Below are positions 7,541 to 14,488 of a DNA stretch of 18,086 nucleotides, in pieces. Made by a program: the position numbers and the translations under genes. Where the stretch lies: positions 1-18,086 of the forward strand of contig JANNQN010000339.1 of the NCBI GenBank assembly GCA_031400775.1. Direction: 5' to 3'. The stretch comes from PALSA-1355 sp031400775. GTDB taxonomy: Bacteria > Planctomycetota > Planctomycetia > Pirellulales > PALSA-1355. Below the pieces are notes generated by a model. It did no database searches, was not told the DNA's origin, and was given only the letters and a program-made list of their open reading frames with translations. Within the stretch, counting starts at the first letter, position 1; every line of letters starts with the position of its first letter.

Positions 7541-8269
7541 TTAAAGCGGCCAGGCCGTCGGTAACCCAACCAACGGACTGGCGTCCTCAAAATGGTAAGA
7601 CCAACTGACCTTGAACTGCGTGTAGGTGGCGGTTGCCGTGGGGCCGCTCCGCTTGGGAAGCTCGAAACGCACCTCGCGCCGATCGACGTGCTCGGCCGCG
7701 GGCCAGATCGGCGCCGGCGGCACGGGATACCCCAGGTGCCCGACGGCGCTTCCGGACTGCGTGGCCGAATACGTGGTGAACTGTCTGAGAAGCTGCTTCT
7801 GCGGCAGACCGCCGAGCGGCTCGAAGAACGCGAACTGCGAACCGCCGCCGCGGAAGCTGAGCGCCTCGGTCCAATTCAACAGCGTTGACTGAGTCTCGAT
7901 CCATTCAGCTTCAACCGCTAGCGCGTAACTGCGATACGTCGAGTACTCGGCCCCTTTGCCTTCGGGAAAGCTGGGCGGCACGAGCACCCGCACGCCGCCG
8001 TTCGTGGCGGCGCTAGTAATCCGGTGGCTGGTTGGCTGCCCGTTGTCGAAGAAGAAACCGATGTCCTGACCCTGCGACACGTAGGCCGCCGTGAGCGCGC
8101 CAATCGCAACCGTCAAGCCGGCCTGGTCGGCGGCCTGCAACCGGCCTTGAATATCCCAACGCTCGCGAACGCCGCGGCAAATGCCCGACTCGGTGAAGAT
8201 CCCCTGCTTCGAGATCACCACCGCCGCTTCGTTGGCCGCGTGCTGGTAATTGCCGTACTTGAGATACAT
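7541..8269 (-). CDS. Tail-associated protein of unknown function
   Basis: The 242-residue product begins MYLKYGNYQHAANEAAVVIS, a pattern I associate with conserved proteins of planctomycete phage-like clusters. Mixed alpha/beta composition is visible, with aromatic-rich strings (GQDIGFFFDNG, FAFFEPLGGLPQKQLL) and a C-terminal TQFKVSWSYHFEDASPLVG. It lies directly after the tail tube gene, where siphovirus-type genomes usually place tail assembly chaperones and the tape measure, but it is too short and not helical enough for a tape measure. Unlike most neighbours the ATG has no visible Shine-Dalgarno sequence, and the 65-bp spacer before it lacks coding potential. A structural role at the tail is inferred from position only. 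Confidence 0.5.
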   Translation of the reverse strand: MYLKYGNYQHAANEAAVVISKQGIFTESGICRGVRERWDIQGRLQAADQAGLTVAIGALTAAYVSQGQDIGFFFDNGQPTSHRITSAATNGGVRVLVPPSFPEGKGAEYSTYRSYALAVEAEWIETQSTLLNWTEALSFRGGGSQFAFFEPLGGLPQKQLLRQFTTYSATQSGSAVGHLGYPVPPAPIWPAAEHVDRREVRFELPKRSGPTATATYTQFKVSWSYHFEDASPLVGLPTAWPL

Positions 8270-8334
8270 GGATGCTTAGGGTGTCAGGCGTTTTTTGGAA
8301 TCGGCGGATTCGAGCGTTTGGTCGCGTCGGTGAG

Positions 8335-9258
8335 CTATGCCGCCGAGTCGTGCGTCACCGCAAGCTCCGGCGTGCTCCCCACCTTGCGAGCCACCATATC
8401 CAAATTGAGAAAGAACTCCTGACGCCCCGGCACAACCGGACTGCGTGCGGGCACCTGCAAGGTGGCGAAGCTGAACGTGGTTTGATAGCCGGTCGGCGGT
8501 GTTCCGCCCAAGGCATTGGTCAACTGCAAGCTGCCGGCGGCGCCGGCCAGCGCCTGCGCGTAAAGATCCGTGTTGGCCGCCGCCCAGGCGTGCATCGTTC
8601 GCAGGCCGATCGCGCGATCCCCCTCCGGCGCGCTGACGATCACCAACGAGTTCATGAATCGGTCGGTGATCAGACCGTTGTCGATCGTCAAATCGAACTG
8701 CTTGACTTCGCGGGCGGCCGAAGCGAGCGTGAGCGCCAAGTCGGAAAAGATGTACGGCTGCGTGACCCCCAGCGTCAGCGAGGGGAACGTTCCGGCGACC
8801 GCGACGCTCTCCGATTGGGCCACGATATCGAGCGTGAGCCGCAGCAGGCCGCCTTGGGCGCCCTGAAAGACCGCGCGGTTCACTTTGCAGCCGGCATAGG
8901 TAAACACCTTGGCCACTCGATCGACCGACAGGGTAAAGCTCGGCAGGATCTCTGCCAGGTTGTAGGTCGTGCCGCTGGGATCGGCGCCCAAGATTCGCGG
9001 CAGCCAGATGGCCAGGTCCTCGGGGGTGGGCTCGAGCACCAACTGTCCGCCCACGGTGTACGGTCCCACGCGCGTATCGTCGGCCTGGTGGCTGCGAGAA
9101 CCGCGCAGACCGACGCGTTCGATGATCACGCCTCGTTTCGCGATGCTTTCGCTGACGAATACAAAGCCTTGATCGACCGTGACGGCCGTGCCGTACGTCG
9201 TTTCCTTCTTCGTCCCCAGCTTTGCCTGATGGCCCATCGAGGCCGTGGTCGGTGTCAT
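8335..9258 (-). CDS. Phage tail tube protein
   Basis: The 307-residue product matches the pattern of tail tube proteins. It opens with HQAKLGTKKETTYGTAVTV and an FVSESI segment. A stretch GLRGSRSHQADDTRVGPYTV then leads into GGQLVLEPTPEDLAIWLPRI. Further on there are repeated beta strands, including SFTLSVDRVAKVFTYAGCKV and FDLTIDNGLI. The tube protein polymerises as hexameric rings around the tape measure and forms the channel for DNA. AGGGAG lies 10 nt upstream of the ATG at 9258. Length and beta content fit siphovirus or GTA-type tube proteins. The start sits 88 bp after the tail-terminator-like gene, the usual order in tailed phages (terminator, then tube). Confidence 0.75.
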   Translation of the reverse strand: MTPTTASMGHQAKLGTKKETTYGTAVTVDQGFVFVSESIAKRGVIIERVGLRGSRSHQADDTRVGPYTVGGQLVLEPTPEDLAIWLPRILGADPSGTTYNLAEILPSFTLSVDRVAKVFTYAGCKVNRAVFQGAQGGLLRLTLDIVAQSESVAVAGTFPSLTLGVTQPYIFSDLALTLASAAREVKQFDLTIDNGLITDRFMNSLVIVSAPEGDRAIGLRTMHAWAAANTDLYAQALAGAAGSLQLTNALGGTPPTGYQTTFSFATLQVPARSPVVPGRQEFFLNLDMVARKVGSTPELAVTHDSAA

Positions 9259-9346
9259 CGTTCGTCTTCTCCCTATTCTTGAGTATCGACGTCGCGCGGT
9301 GCGTTCGGACGACGGTCCAACGCGCCGGCGGACTATTGGCCGCCAG

Positions 9347-10144
9347 TTACATGCCCCGCCCTTCGCGGCTCGTGAATCGCAACAGAAAGGCCGACGTCAT
9401 CAGTTCGCGTTTCCAACTCTCGTCCGACAGTCCTTCGGCCGGTTCGACCGCCGCGTCGATCACTTCCGGCACACCGCTCAATCGCTGATTTCGGAATGCG
9501 CGAGCAATCTGTTGCCGCCACAGCAAGTGCCGATCGAGATTCTCGTGCAACGAGGGTTCCTGGTTGTCGCGATCCACGATCGTCACCAGCACGTCGTAGT
9601 GAACGTCGTCCAGGCTGTTAGTGCCTGCGGTCGGCGGCATCGCCGCGCGGTGCGGCGACAACACAACGGCGGGTAGTCCGACGCCCGTTGCGAGATTGCG
9701 CGCCACGGGCAACTTCTCGATCACGACCCGCGCGCTCGACAAGCCGGACAGGGCCAGCAAACGGATTCTTGCCTGAACGGCCGCCAGGCAGCGAGTGTGA
9801 ATCGACTCGAGCCCGTCGGTGACGACAAAATAGACGACGCTGGAAACCGCCTCGGCGCCGCCTCGCGACGAATGCACGTAAGCGAAGTAATGTCCCGTGG
9901 CCAGCGCCAGCTCGAGGTCGCCGTTTTCGCTGACCGATCCCGCACTGCTCCAATCGCCCCCGCCCAGATCGCCGTCGAAACGTTGCACGTACACCCAGTT
10001 GATAGTCCCCAAGGCGGCGTCCGATACGGTCGCCGTGGCGCCGGTGTTGTCTGCGTGGTCCAACACGTCCAGCCGCGGGCTCCAAAGTGGTCCCAACGAG
10101 CCAAAGCCTCGCAGCAGTGGTGCGACGCGAGCGACTTGAATCAT
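9347..10144 (-). CDS. Tail-terminator-like protein with an N-terminal beta domain
   Basis: The 265-residue product starts at the ATG at 10144, in a 4-nt ATGA overlap with the gene upstream. A longer in-frame extension to 10333 exists but runs through the upstream gene and has the arginine-rich composition of a shadow. Residues about 20-110 form an extra beta domain (NTGATATVSDAALGTINW through YFAYVHSS to VVYFVVTDG) that resembles a fibronectin-type module. Residues about 112-263 contain AAVQARIRLLALSGL, VHYDVLVTIVDRDNQEP and LLWRQQIARAF, the kind of alpha/beta pattern seen in tail terminator or head-tail joining proteins, which cap the tail tube and dock it to the head. Position just before the tail tube gene agrees. 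The domain fusion is unusual for a tail terminator, so the call is moderate. Confidence 0.6.
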   Translation of the reverse strand: MIQVARVAPLLRGFGSLGPLWSPRLDVLDHADNTGATATVSDAALGTINWVYVQRFDGDLGGGDWSSAGSVSENGDLELALATGHYFAYVHSSRGGAEAVSSVVYFVVTDGLESIHTRCLAAVQARIRLLALSGLSSARVVIEKLPVARNLATGVGLPAVVLSPHRAAMPPTAGTNSLDDVHYDVLVTIVDRDNQEPSLHENLDRHLLWRQQIARAFRNQRLSGVPEVIDAAVEPAEGLSDESWKRELMTSAFLLRFTSREGRGM

Positions 10145-10875
10145 GTGACGCTTTGCCCCAGGACCGTGCTGGTGTTCGTGATGGCGCCGCCCGTTACGTC
10201 GCGCAGCTTCTGCCGCACGAGCTCGACCGTGCCCGGCTGACCGAGCGCGCCGGTGCCTTTCTTGATCAGCACCAGGGCCCAGGGCGTGACCGACGTGTCG
10301 ATCACCCGGTCGGCTTCCAACAGATCCTGGCATGTCGCGACGCTCACCACGCTCGAGATCGCCCCCGAGCCGTTGACTTGAATCTGGTTGGCTCCCACGC
10401 CGGTTGTCGGAATGGCGCCGGCGCTGCCGCTGGCTACGTTCGGCAGCGCCGTCATGCCGCCGCGCACCGCGTCGTTGACGTCCAGGCCCGCGGCCAACTG
10501 ATACTCCAGATCGGCCTCGGTCGTTTCGGTCGCGCCGATCGACACCAGCAGCGAGCGAGCGCCGCTCACGGCGAACCGCGCCGCCGGCAGAAACACTTCA
10601 TAAATCCCCGGGTGATACACCGAGTCGATCTCGCGAAAGCGGCATTTGTCCGGACCGCTGGGCGCCTGATAGGTTCCGATCGAGCTGGTGGGGACTTCGA
10701 TATTCGATCCTGTGCAAACGACCGAGGTCGCCTCGACGTCGGCCTTCGACGCGATCCGCAATCCGTCGCTGGAAGCGAGCAGGCCCGTCATGCCCGCGCC
10801 CGTGCCGCTGGTCGCATCGACGAGCTTGACGAGGATGATGGCGCTCGTGGATCCGTTTTTGAGAAGGTGCTTCAT
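10141..10875 (-). CDS. BppU-like virion protein
   Basis: The 244-residue product begins MKHLLKNGSTSAIILVKLVD. Its first 100 or so residues read as an immunoglobulin-like beta domain with the hallmark IDSVYHPGIYEVFLPAARF, close to the N-terminal domain of BppU-type baseplate or fibre attachment proteins. A long middle region is Gly/Ala/Ser-rich (ASGSAGAIPTTGVGANQIQV) and probably a flexible or fibrous linker. The C terminus (VTPWALVLIKKGTGALGQPG) is compact. BppU-type domains anchor receptor-binding proteins to the particle. The start follows the DNRLRE gene stop by 1 nt, with GGGAGC upstream, and its own stop overlaps the next start. Location among head-tail connector genes rather than with the hub is unusual for a fibre protein; a head-surface fibre is one explanation. 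Confidence 0.5.
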   Translation of the reverse strand: MKHLLKNGSTSAIILVKLVDATSGTGAGMTGLLASSDGLRIASKADVEATSVVCTGSNIEVPTSSIGTYQAPSGPDKCRFREIDSVYHPGIYEVFLPAARFAVSGARSLLVSIGATETTEADLEYQLAAGLDVNDAVRGGMTALPNVASGSAGAIPTTGVGANQIQVNGSGAISSVVSVATCQDLLEADRVIDTSVTPWALVLIKKGTGALGQPGTVELVRQKLRDVTGGAITNTSTVLGQSVT

Positions 10876-10876
10876 T

Positions 10877-11530
10877 TCATGCTCCCAAGTTGGCGGTCAG
10901 CTCTTGCATGCCGCCGGTGAAATTTGGAACGCGTCGCGGTCCCAGCGGGTAGTAGTTGACAACCAGCTTCGGCCGCACGGAACCACTGCTGGCGTCGGAG
11001 GAATGAACGACGATGAAATTGTTCGATTCGCCTCCTTCAGGTCCGATGACGAGCAGGTTCAATTTGCCGAGCCGCAGTTGAATCGCGTCGATGGCCAGGT
11101 CCCGGAGCCCGGTGAATACCAGATCGCTGCCGCCCGTCGTGACGGTGCATGTGTCCTGGTCCGTGGGCGTATAGTCGCCCCCCGGTACAAACCAGTTGTG
11201 CACTCCGTCGTATCGATTCCACGTCGTGCCAAACTCGATCCACGCCGAGGTGCTAAGTCGATTTGCGAAGAACTGGGAGAACAGTGACAGCGATCCACCC
11301 GACGCACGATAAAGCGTCAACGTGGCATCGAGGATCGTCGCTCCGATCGGAATCGGTTGCAGGTCGAACTGCAGCACGGCCCGGCTGAATGCCGCGGATT
11401 TGGACAAAACCGTGGTTCCGATGTTCAGAACGTTGGAGTTGCCCAGATTGACGTCGGCATAGGAGCCGCCGGCGATATACGTGTCGATGCCGTCCGCGGC
11501 ATTGGGTTGTCTGATGAATTGCGTGCTCAC
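10877..11530 (-). CDS. DNRLRE-domain-like protein
   Basis: The 217-residue product starts with GTG at 11530 in a 4-nt GTGA overlap with the gene upstream; GGAGGT lies just before, so this start is better than the upstream in-frame ATG at 11584. Nearly the whole protein fits the DNRLRE pattern of secreted and surface proteins: DTYIAGGSYADVNLGNSNVL at the N terminus, SRAVLQFDL, then ATILDATLTLYRASGG, a WIEFGTTWNRYDG segment, and a C-terminal PKLVVNYYPLG. DNRLRE modules occur on extracellular carbohydrate-active and adhesive proteins. Inside a head-tail cluster this may be a capsid-surface or fibre adhesin that binds host polysaccharide. There is no signal peptide, as expected for a virion protein. 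Binding specificity is unknown. Confidence 0.7.
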   Translation of the reverse strand: MSTQFIRQPNAADGIDTYIAGGSYADVNLGNSNVLNIGTTVLSKSAAFSRAVLQFDLQPIPIGATILDATLTLYRASGGSLSLFSQFFANRLSTSAWIEFGTTWNRYDGVHNWFVPGGDYTPTDQDTCTVTTGGSDLVFTGLRDLAIDAIQLRLGKLNLLVIGPEGGESNNFIVVHSSDASSGSVRPKLVVNYYPLGPRRVPNFTGGMQELTANLGA

Positions 11531-12042
11531 GCGCTCACCTCCAGGATTTGGTCGAGCGCCTGGCCTAGTAACGCAAGATCGCATTCGGCGCGCAGCAGCC
11601 TGGGCACGCGATCGGCTGGCTGCTCGTCGGGCGCGAGCGGTTTGAAGCCGATCGGCGAATACTCAATGACGCCCAGGGCGTCCATCCGCGCTTTCTCGGT
11701 CGTGGGCCTGGTGCCGATCTCGGCGAAGCCGCGCGTGGCCCCGCCGGCGACGCACCACGCGCAGTAGGCCGCCATCAGCCGGTAGTACGCCTCCTCGGCA
11801 TCGGCGGCCAGCGCGATCAGCCTGGGAAGCTCGACCGGCCCGCACCACAAGCCAAATCCCACGGCGACTCCACTCTCGCGAGCCAAAGAGATGGCATATC
11901 CGCTTGCCAGCAGGCCGTTCACGAACGGGGGTTCCACAGTCGCCGCTTGAAACCAACAGGAGGCGGCGTCCAGCGTTTTGGCGTTCCACAAGTCCGCCAC
12001 AGCAGCGTGGTCGGAGCTCGTGCAAGGACTGTTCGTGATCAT
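11527..12042 (-). CDS. Protein of unknown function, possible GNAT-like fold
   Basis: The 171-residue product has an alpha/beta pattern. Residues 10-70 (DHAAVADLWN through ISLARESGVAVGFGLWCGPV) read like the beginning of an acetyltransferase fold. A long helix follows (about 80-100, EEAYYRLMAAYCAWCVAGGA), then FAEIGTRPTTEKARMDALGV and IGFKPL, reminiscent of the late GNAT strands. The Q/RxxGxG/A acetyl-CoA loop is not clear, so catalytic activity is doubtful. The ATG at 12042 has no strong ribosome-binding site; the gene is 72 bp after its neighbour and overlaps the next by 4 nt. In this position phages usually encode head-tail adaptor proteins, which is the other possibility. Confidence 0.5.
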   Translation of the reverse strand: MITNSPCTSSDHAAVADLWNAKTLDAASCWFQAATVEPPFVNGLLASGYAISLARESGVAVGFGLWCGPVELPRLIALAADAEEAYYRLMAAYCAWCVAGGATRGFAEIGTRPTTEKARMDALGVIEYSPIGFKPLAPDEQPADRVPRLLRAECDLALLGQALDQILEVSA

Positions 12043-12114
12043 GTTCTTGGCAATTCCAGCGAGTGAGAAGACACAAGCCCATTACAACCGTGACGAGAAA
12101 CGAGCGCGCTCGCG

Positions 12115-12432
12115 CTAGATCTGTCGCCGAGTGACGGCTCGCCACACGAGCGTGAGCGGCGATTTGGCGATGCTTAGAATCGTCCAAAACGTGCCGCCGG
12201 CATCTTCGATCGTGTCGCCTTGGCGCGGCTCGACGCCGGCCAGTTCGACGCCCGGCAGGTTCCAGGCCAGGTCGCTCGATTCCAGTCCGAGCTGCCTGAA
12301 TTCCATTTCAGATAGCGCTAGCCCGCCGCGCTTGGCGCCCTCGATCGTCACGACGCTCGTGGAGTGCAGCGTCACGGTCTCCGTGCCATCGACGAGCAGG
12401 CAGTCGGCGGCGATATCCGGTTCGAAGTTCAT
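12115..12432 (-). CDS. Small head-tail connector-region protein
   Basis: The 105-residue product starts with ATG at 12432 in a 4-nt ATGA overlap with the upstream gene. It is acidic at the N terminus (MNFEPDIAADCLLVDGTETV) and beta-rich, ending in a FWTILSIAKSPLTLVWRAVT strand pair. The segment VEPRQGDTIEDAGGTFWTIL, giving a small barrel-like pattern, resembles head-closure or head-tail joining proteins that often follow the capsid gene. Size, position and translational coupling support a structural connector role, but no signature residue proves it. Confidence 0.5.
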   Translation of the reverse strand: MNFEPDIAADCLLVDGTETVTLHSTSVVTIEGAKRGGLALSEMEFRQLGLESSDLAWNLPGVELAGVEPRQGDTIEDAGGTFWTILSIAKSPLTLVWRAVTRRQI

Positions 12433-12644
12433 GGCGTATATCCTTGACTGGGAAATTCAAACGGTTCTTCCATCGCCAGTTGCTGATTACACCAATCGAC
12501 GCGCCGCTGCAGGTGCTCGATGTACTCGGTCCAGTGAAACGCCTGGCCGTCTTCGCTGTAGCTGGGCTTTTTCTCGGCGGAGACCGCCTCGATCTGCGCC
12601 AGCGTGTTGGCCTTGATGGCACTGAGTTGCTGGGAATTGCTCAC
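12429..12644 (-). CDS. Small conserved-looking cluster protein
   Basis: The 71-residue product starts with GTG at 12644 with AAAGG about 9 nt upstream. It is mostly helical: LSAIKANTLAQIEAVSAE, then a polar loop KPSYSEDGQAFHW, a second helix with EYIEHLQRRVDWCNQQLAME, and a short tail PFEFPSQGYTP. I associate this helix-loop-helix pattern with a small protein that follows the capsid gene in planctomycete phage-like clusters, but I know of no established function. It is coupled to the next gene by an ATGA overlap. A role in capsid or connector assembly is inferred from position. Confidence 0.6.
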   Translation of the reverse strand: MSNSQQLSAIKANTLAQIEAVSAEKKPSYSEDGQAFHWTEYIEHLQRRVDWCNQQLAMEEPFEFPSQGYTP

Positions 12645-12698
12645 GGCTCGACCTTTCGAATGAACAACAAGAGCGTGACCGGCGCTAAGTCCGCGACA

Positions 12699-13856
12699 CT
12701 AGCCGGTGTTCTTCACCACGTATCGCGGGTTGAGCACGGCGGCGGCGCCCCGCTCGCTGGCCTTGAAGCGGACCACGATATCCTGGCTGAATTCAGCTTC
12801 GCTGTTCTGCGCGGACTGCGTGACCGTGATCGGCCAATTCTCCATGTAGGCGAAGGCCTTCTTGAAATCGCCCAGGAACCACCACTTCTTGGCGTCGACG
12901 GCGGCCTGGCCCGAGGCGATCACGCGCCGATACGCCAGCCGGCTTTCCTGCACCTGGTAGTTCCCCAGCGGATTAGCGGACAGGGTCGTCGTCGATGAGC
13001 TGGCGGGGTTGTAGCGCACTTCCAGGGCGTTGAATACTCGATTCGCCGAGTGGCGATAGGCGGGCATGACCAGCACGGTATTGGCTTGCAGCAGCACCGG
13101 CTCGCCCGTATTGGGATCGAGAATGTCGGCAAACAACTGCTCGGCCACGTCGACGTTCGTCCAATCGACCAGCTCGTTGCTGGTCTTGACGTTGATCCAC
13201 GGCACGCTGGCCTGGTAGGTGTTGTAAGTCGTTCCCAGCCACTTGTAGTTATTCGTGGCGCCGATCACCAGGTCGATGAGCCGCTTCTCCTTGTTCAGTC
13301 CCAGCAACTCGCCCACTTCGGCGGCGCGGCTGAGCACCAGGTGCGTGCGATCGAAGAAGATGGCTTCCTTCGTGACCGGCACGATGAATCCCCGCTTGGT
13401 GGTCGAAGGGGTTTCGATATAATCCTCGCCGAAGCCAAGATTCGGATACGGCATGCCGGGATGAATGGCGTCTGCCTGAGCCCCCAGTCCGGCGATGCCC
13501 GGAATCTTCTCGCCGTCCAACCGCGTGGGAATGGTGTCGACCAGCTTGGAAACCACGAACGCCTCTTGCGTGTAGGCCTCCATGATCTTGGAATAAATCA
13601 CCTGGCTGGTGATATTCAAGAACGCGGTGACGTCGACCCCCTCGCCCGCCTCCAAGACGTTCACGCCGCCGGCACTGCGCGGATCCATCGTGCGAACCCA
13701 CTCGTGGCCGTCGCTGACCAGGCCCTCGGCCAGATCCCGGATGCTGAAGTCGCTCGCCCGCAATTGGCCCTGCTTGAGCGCCTCGGTCAAATGCACGATC
13801 GTCCGCTGCGGTCCGTCCATTTCGTAGCGCCGCTTGATCTCTCGGATTTTGATCAC
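12699..13856 (-). CDS. Major capsid protein (HK97-fold expected)
   Basis: The 385-residue product starts with GTG at 13856, with a strong AGGAG 8 nt upstream. It reads as a major capsid protein. The N-terminal arm IKIREIKRRYEMDGPQRTIV is followed by TQEAFVVSKLVDTIPTRLDG and FGEDYIETPSTTKRGFIVPV. The latter resembles the spine and P-domain region of HK97-like capsids. The C-terminal part has MPAYRHSANRVFNALEVRYN, WWFLGDFKKAFAYMENWPIT and a closing strand DIVVRFKASERGAAAVLNPR. Capsid proteins of this type assemble the icosahedral shell around the scaffold and then mature by proteolysis. Order after the protease and decoration-like gene is canonical. Length is typical. I see no separate delta domain, consistent with scaffold supplied by the protease gene. 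Confidence 0.85.
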   Translation of the reverse strand: MIKIREIKRRYEMDGPQRTIVHLTEALKQGQLRASDFSIRDLAEGLVSDGHEWVRTMDPRSAGGVNVLEAGEGVDVTAFLNITSQVIYSKIMEAYTQEAFVVSKLVDTIPTRLDGEKIPGIAGLGAQADAIHPGMPYPNLGFGEDYIETPSTTKRGFIVPVTKEAIFFDRTHLVLSRAAEVGELLGLNKEKRLIDLVIGATNNYKWLGTTYNTYQASVPWINVKTSNELVDWTNVDVAEQLFADILDPNTGEPVLLQANTVLVMPAYRHSANRVFNALEVRYNPASSSTTTLSANPLGNYQVQESRLAYRRVIASGQAAVDAKKWWFLGDFKKAFAYMENWPITVTQSAQNSEAEFSQDIVVRFKASERGAAAVLNPRYVVKNTG

Positions 13857-13918
13857 GTCGATATCTCCTGCAAGGATTGAGTATTCGTTCGAAATGCGTG
13901 GTAGACCGCGGGCCTTGC

Positions 13919-14398
13919 TTAGGCCACGGCTTGCGGCCCGGCATGGGTGATGGTGCCGATGACGTCGACCAGCACCGCCGTGCCGGCCGGATTGACGCGC
14001 TTGGCGCAGTAGCCGACCGACAGTTCGGGGTTGGCCGCCGCGGTGGCGATGACTTGCTGGTTCACCAGGGCTGTCGCGCCCGCGTTGTCGTCCATTCCGA
14101 CCCGCGCACCCACGTCGAAGGCGGCCGAGGCGCAGGCAAACTCGAACACACCGGTCGTGGCGACGCGAATGTCCGTCGTGTCGCCCGAGCGCGATTGCTG
14201 CATGGCGACCCCGGCGAATTTGTCGTGAAAAGTCTCCTGCGTGGCGGCCAGGCTGGCGCCATAAGTCAGGGACGCCGCCGGCTTGACCGTGCCCGAATCC
14301 AGATAGACCAGGTCTCCGATCTCGATGACCGTTGCCGAAAGGACGGGCAGCACGACCGGATTGGTTTCTCCATATCTCCAGCGCATCGAATTGGACAT
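13919..14398 (-). CDS. Capsid decoration-like protein
   Basis: The 159-residue product starts at the ATG at 14398 with GGAG about 9 nt upstream; a TTG at 14413 is in frame but lies over that ribosome-binding site. The sequence is beta-rich and low in charge: PVVLPVLSATVIEIGDLVYL, FAGVAMQQSRSGDTTDIRVA, TGVFEFACASAAFDVGARVG and VGYCAKRVNPAGTAVLVDVI. This resembles small head-decoration or stabilisation proteins encoded just before the major capsid gene. Such proteins trimerise on the capsid surface and lock the expanded shell. The gene is 62 bp upstream of the capsid gene. The call rests on fold pattern and gene order. Confidence 0.6.
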   Translation of the reverse strand: MSNSMRWRYGETNPVVLPVLSATVIEIGDLVYLDSGTVKPAASLTYGASLAATQETFHDKFAGVAMQQSRSGDTTDIRVATTGVFEFACASAAFDVGARVGMDDNAGATALVNQQVIATAAANPELSVGYCAKRVNPAGTAVLVDVIGTITHAGPQAVA

Positions 14399-14488
14399 TT
14401 CAATCGTCTCCAACAGGTAAAGGTCGTTTGTAAAGTGAAGGCCATGACCGCGACGAATGGCCGCGCATGGGGATCGCGACGTGTTGAC

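Noticed and set aside
8272..9282. A 336-codon plus-strand open frame opposite the tail tube gene
   Set aside because: Shadow reading: arginine-rich, low-complexity, no start signal, while the minus-strand product is a recognisable tail tube protein.
10145..10333. N-terminal extension of the tail-terminator-like gene to 10333
   Set aside because: The extension is His/Arg/Gly-rich, lies inside the BppU-like gene, and the ATG at 10144 forms a canonical ATGA overlap.
13050..13880. A 276-codon plus-strand open frame opposite the major capsid gene
   Set aside because: It has no domain pattern and lies wholly within the capsid gene and its ribosome-binding region.
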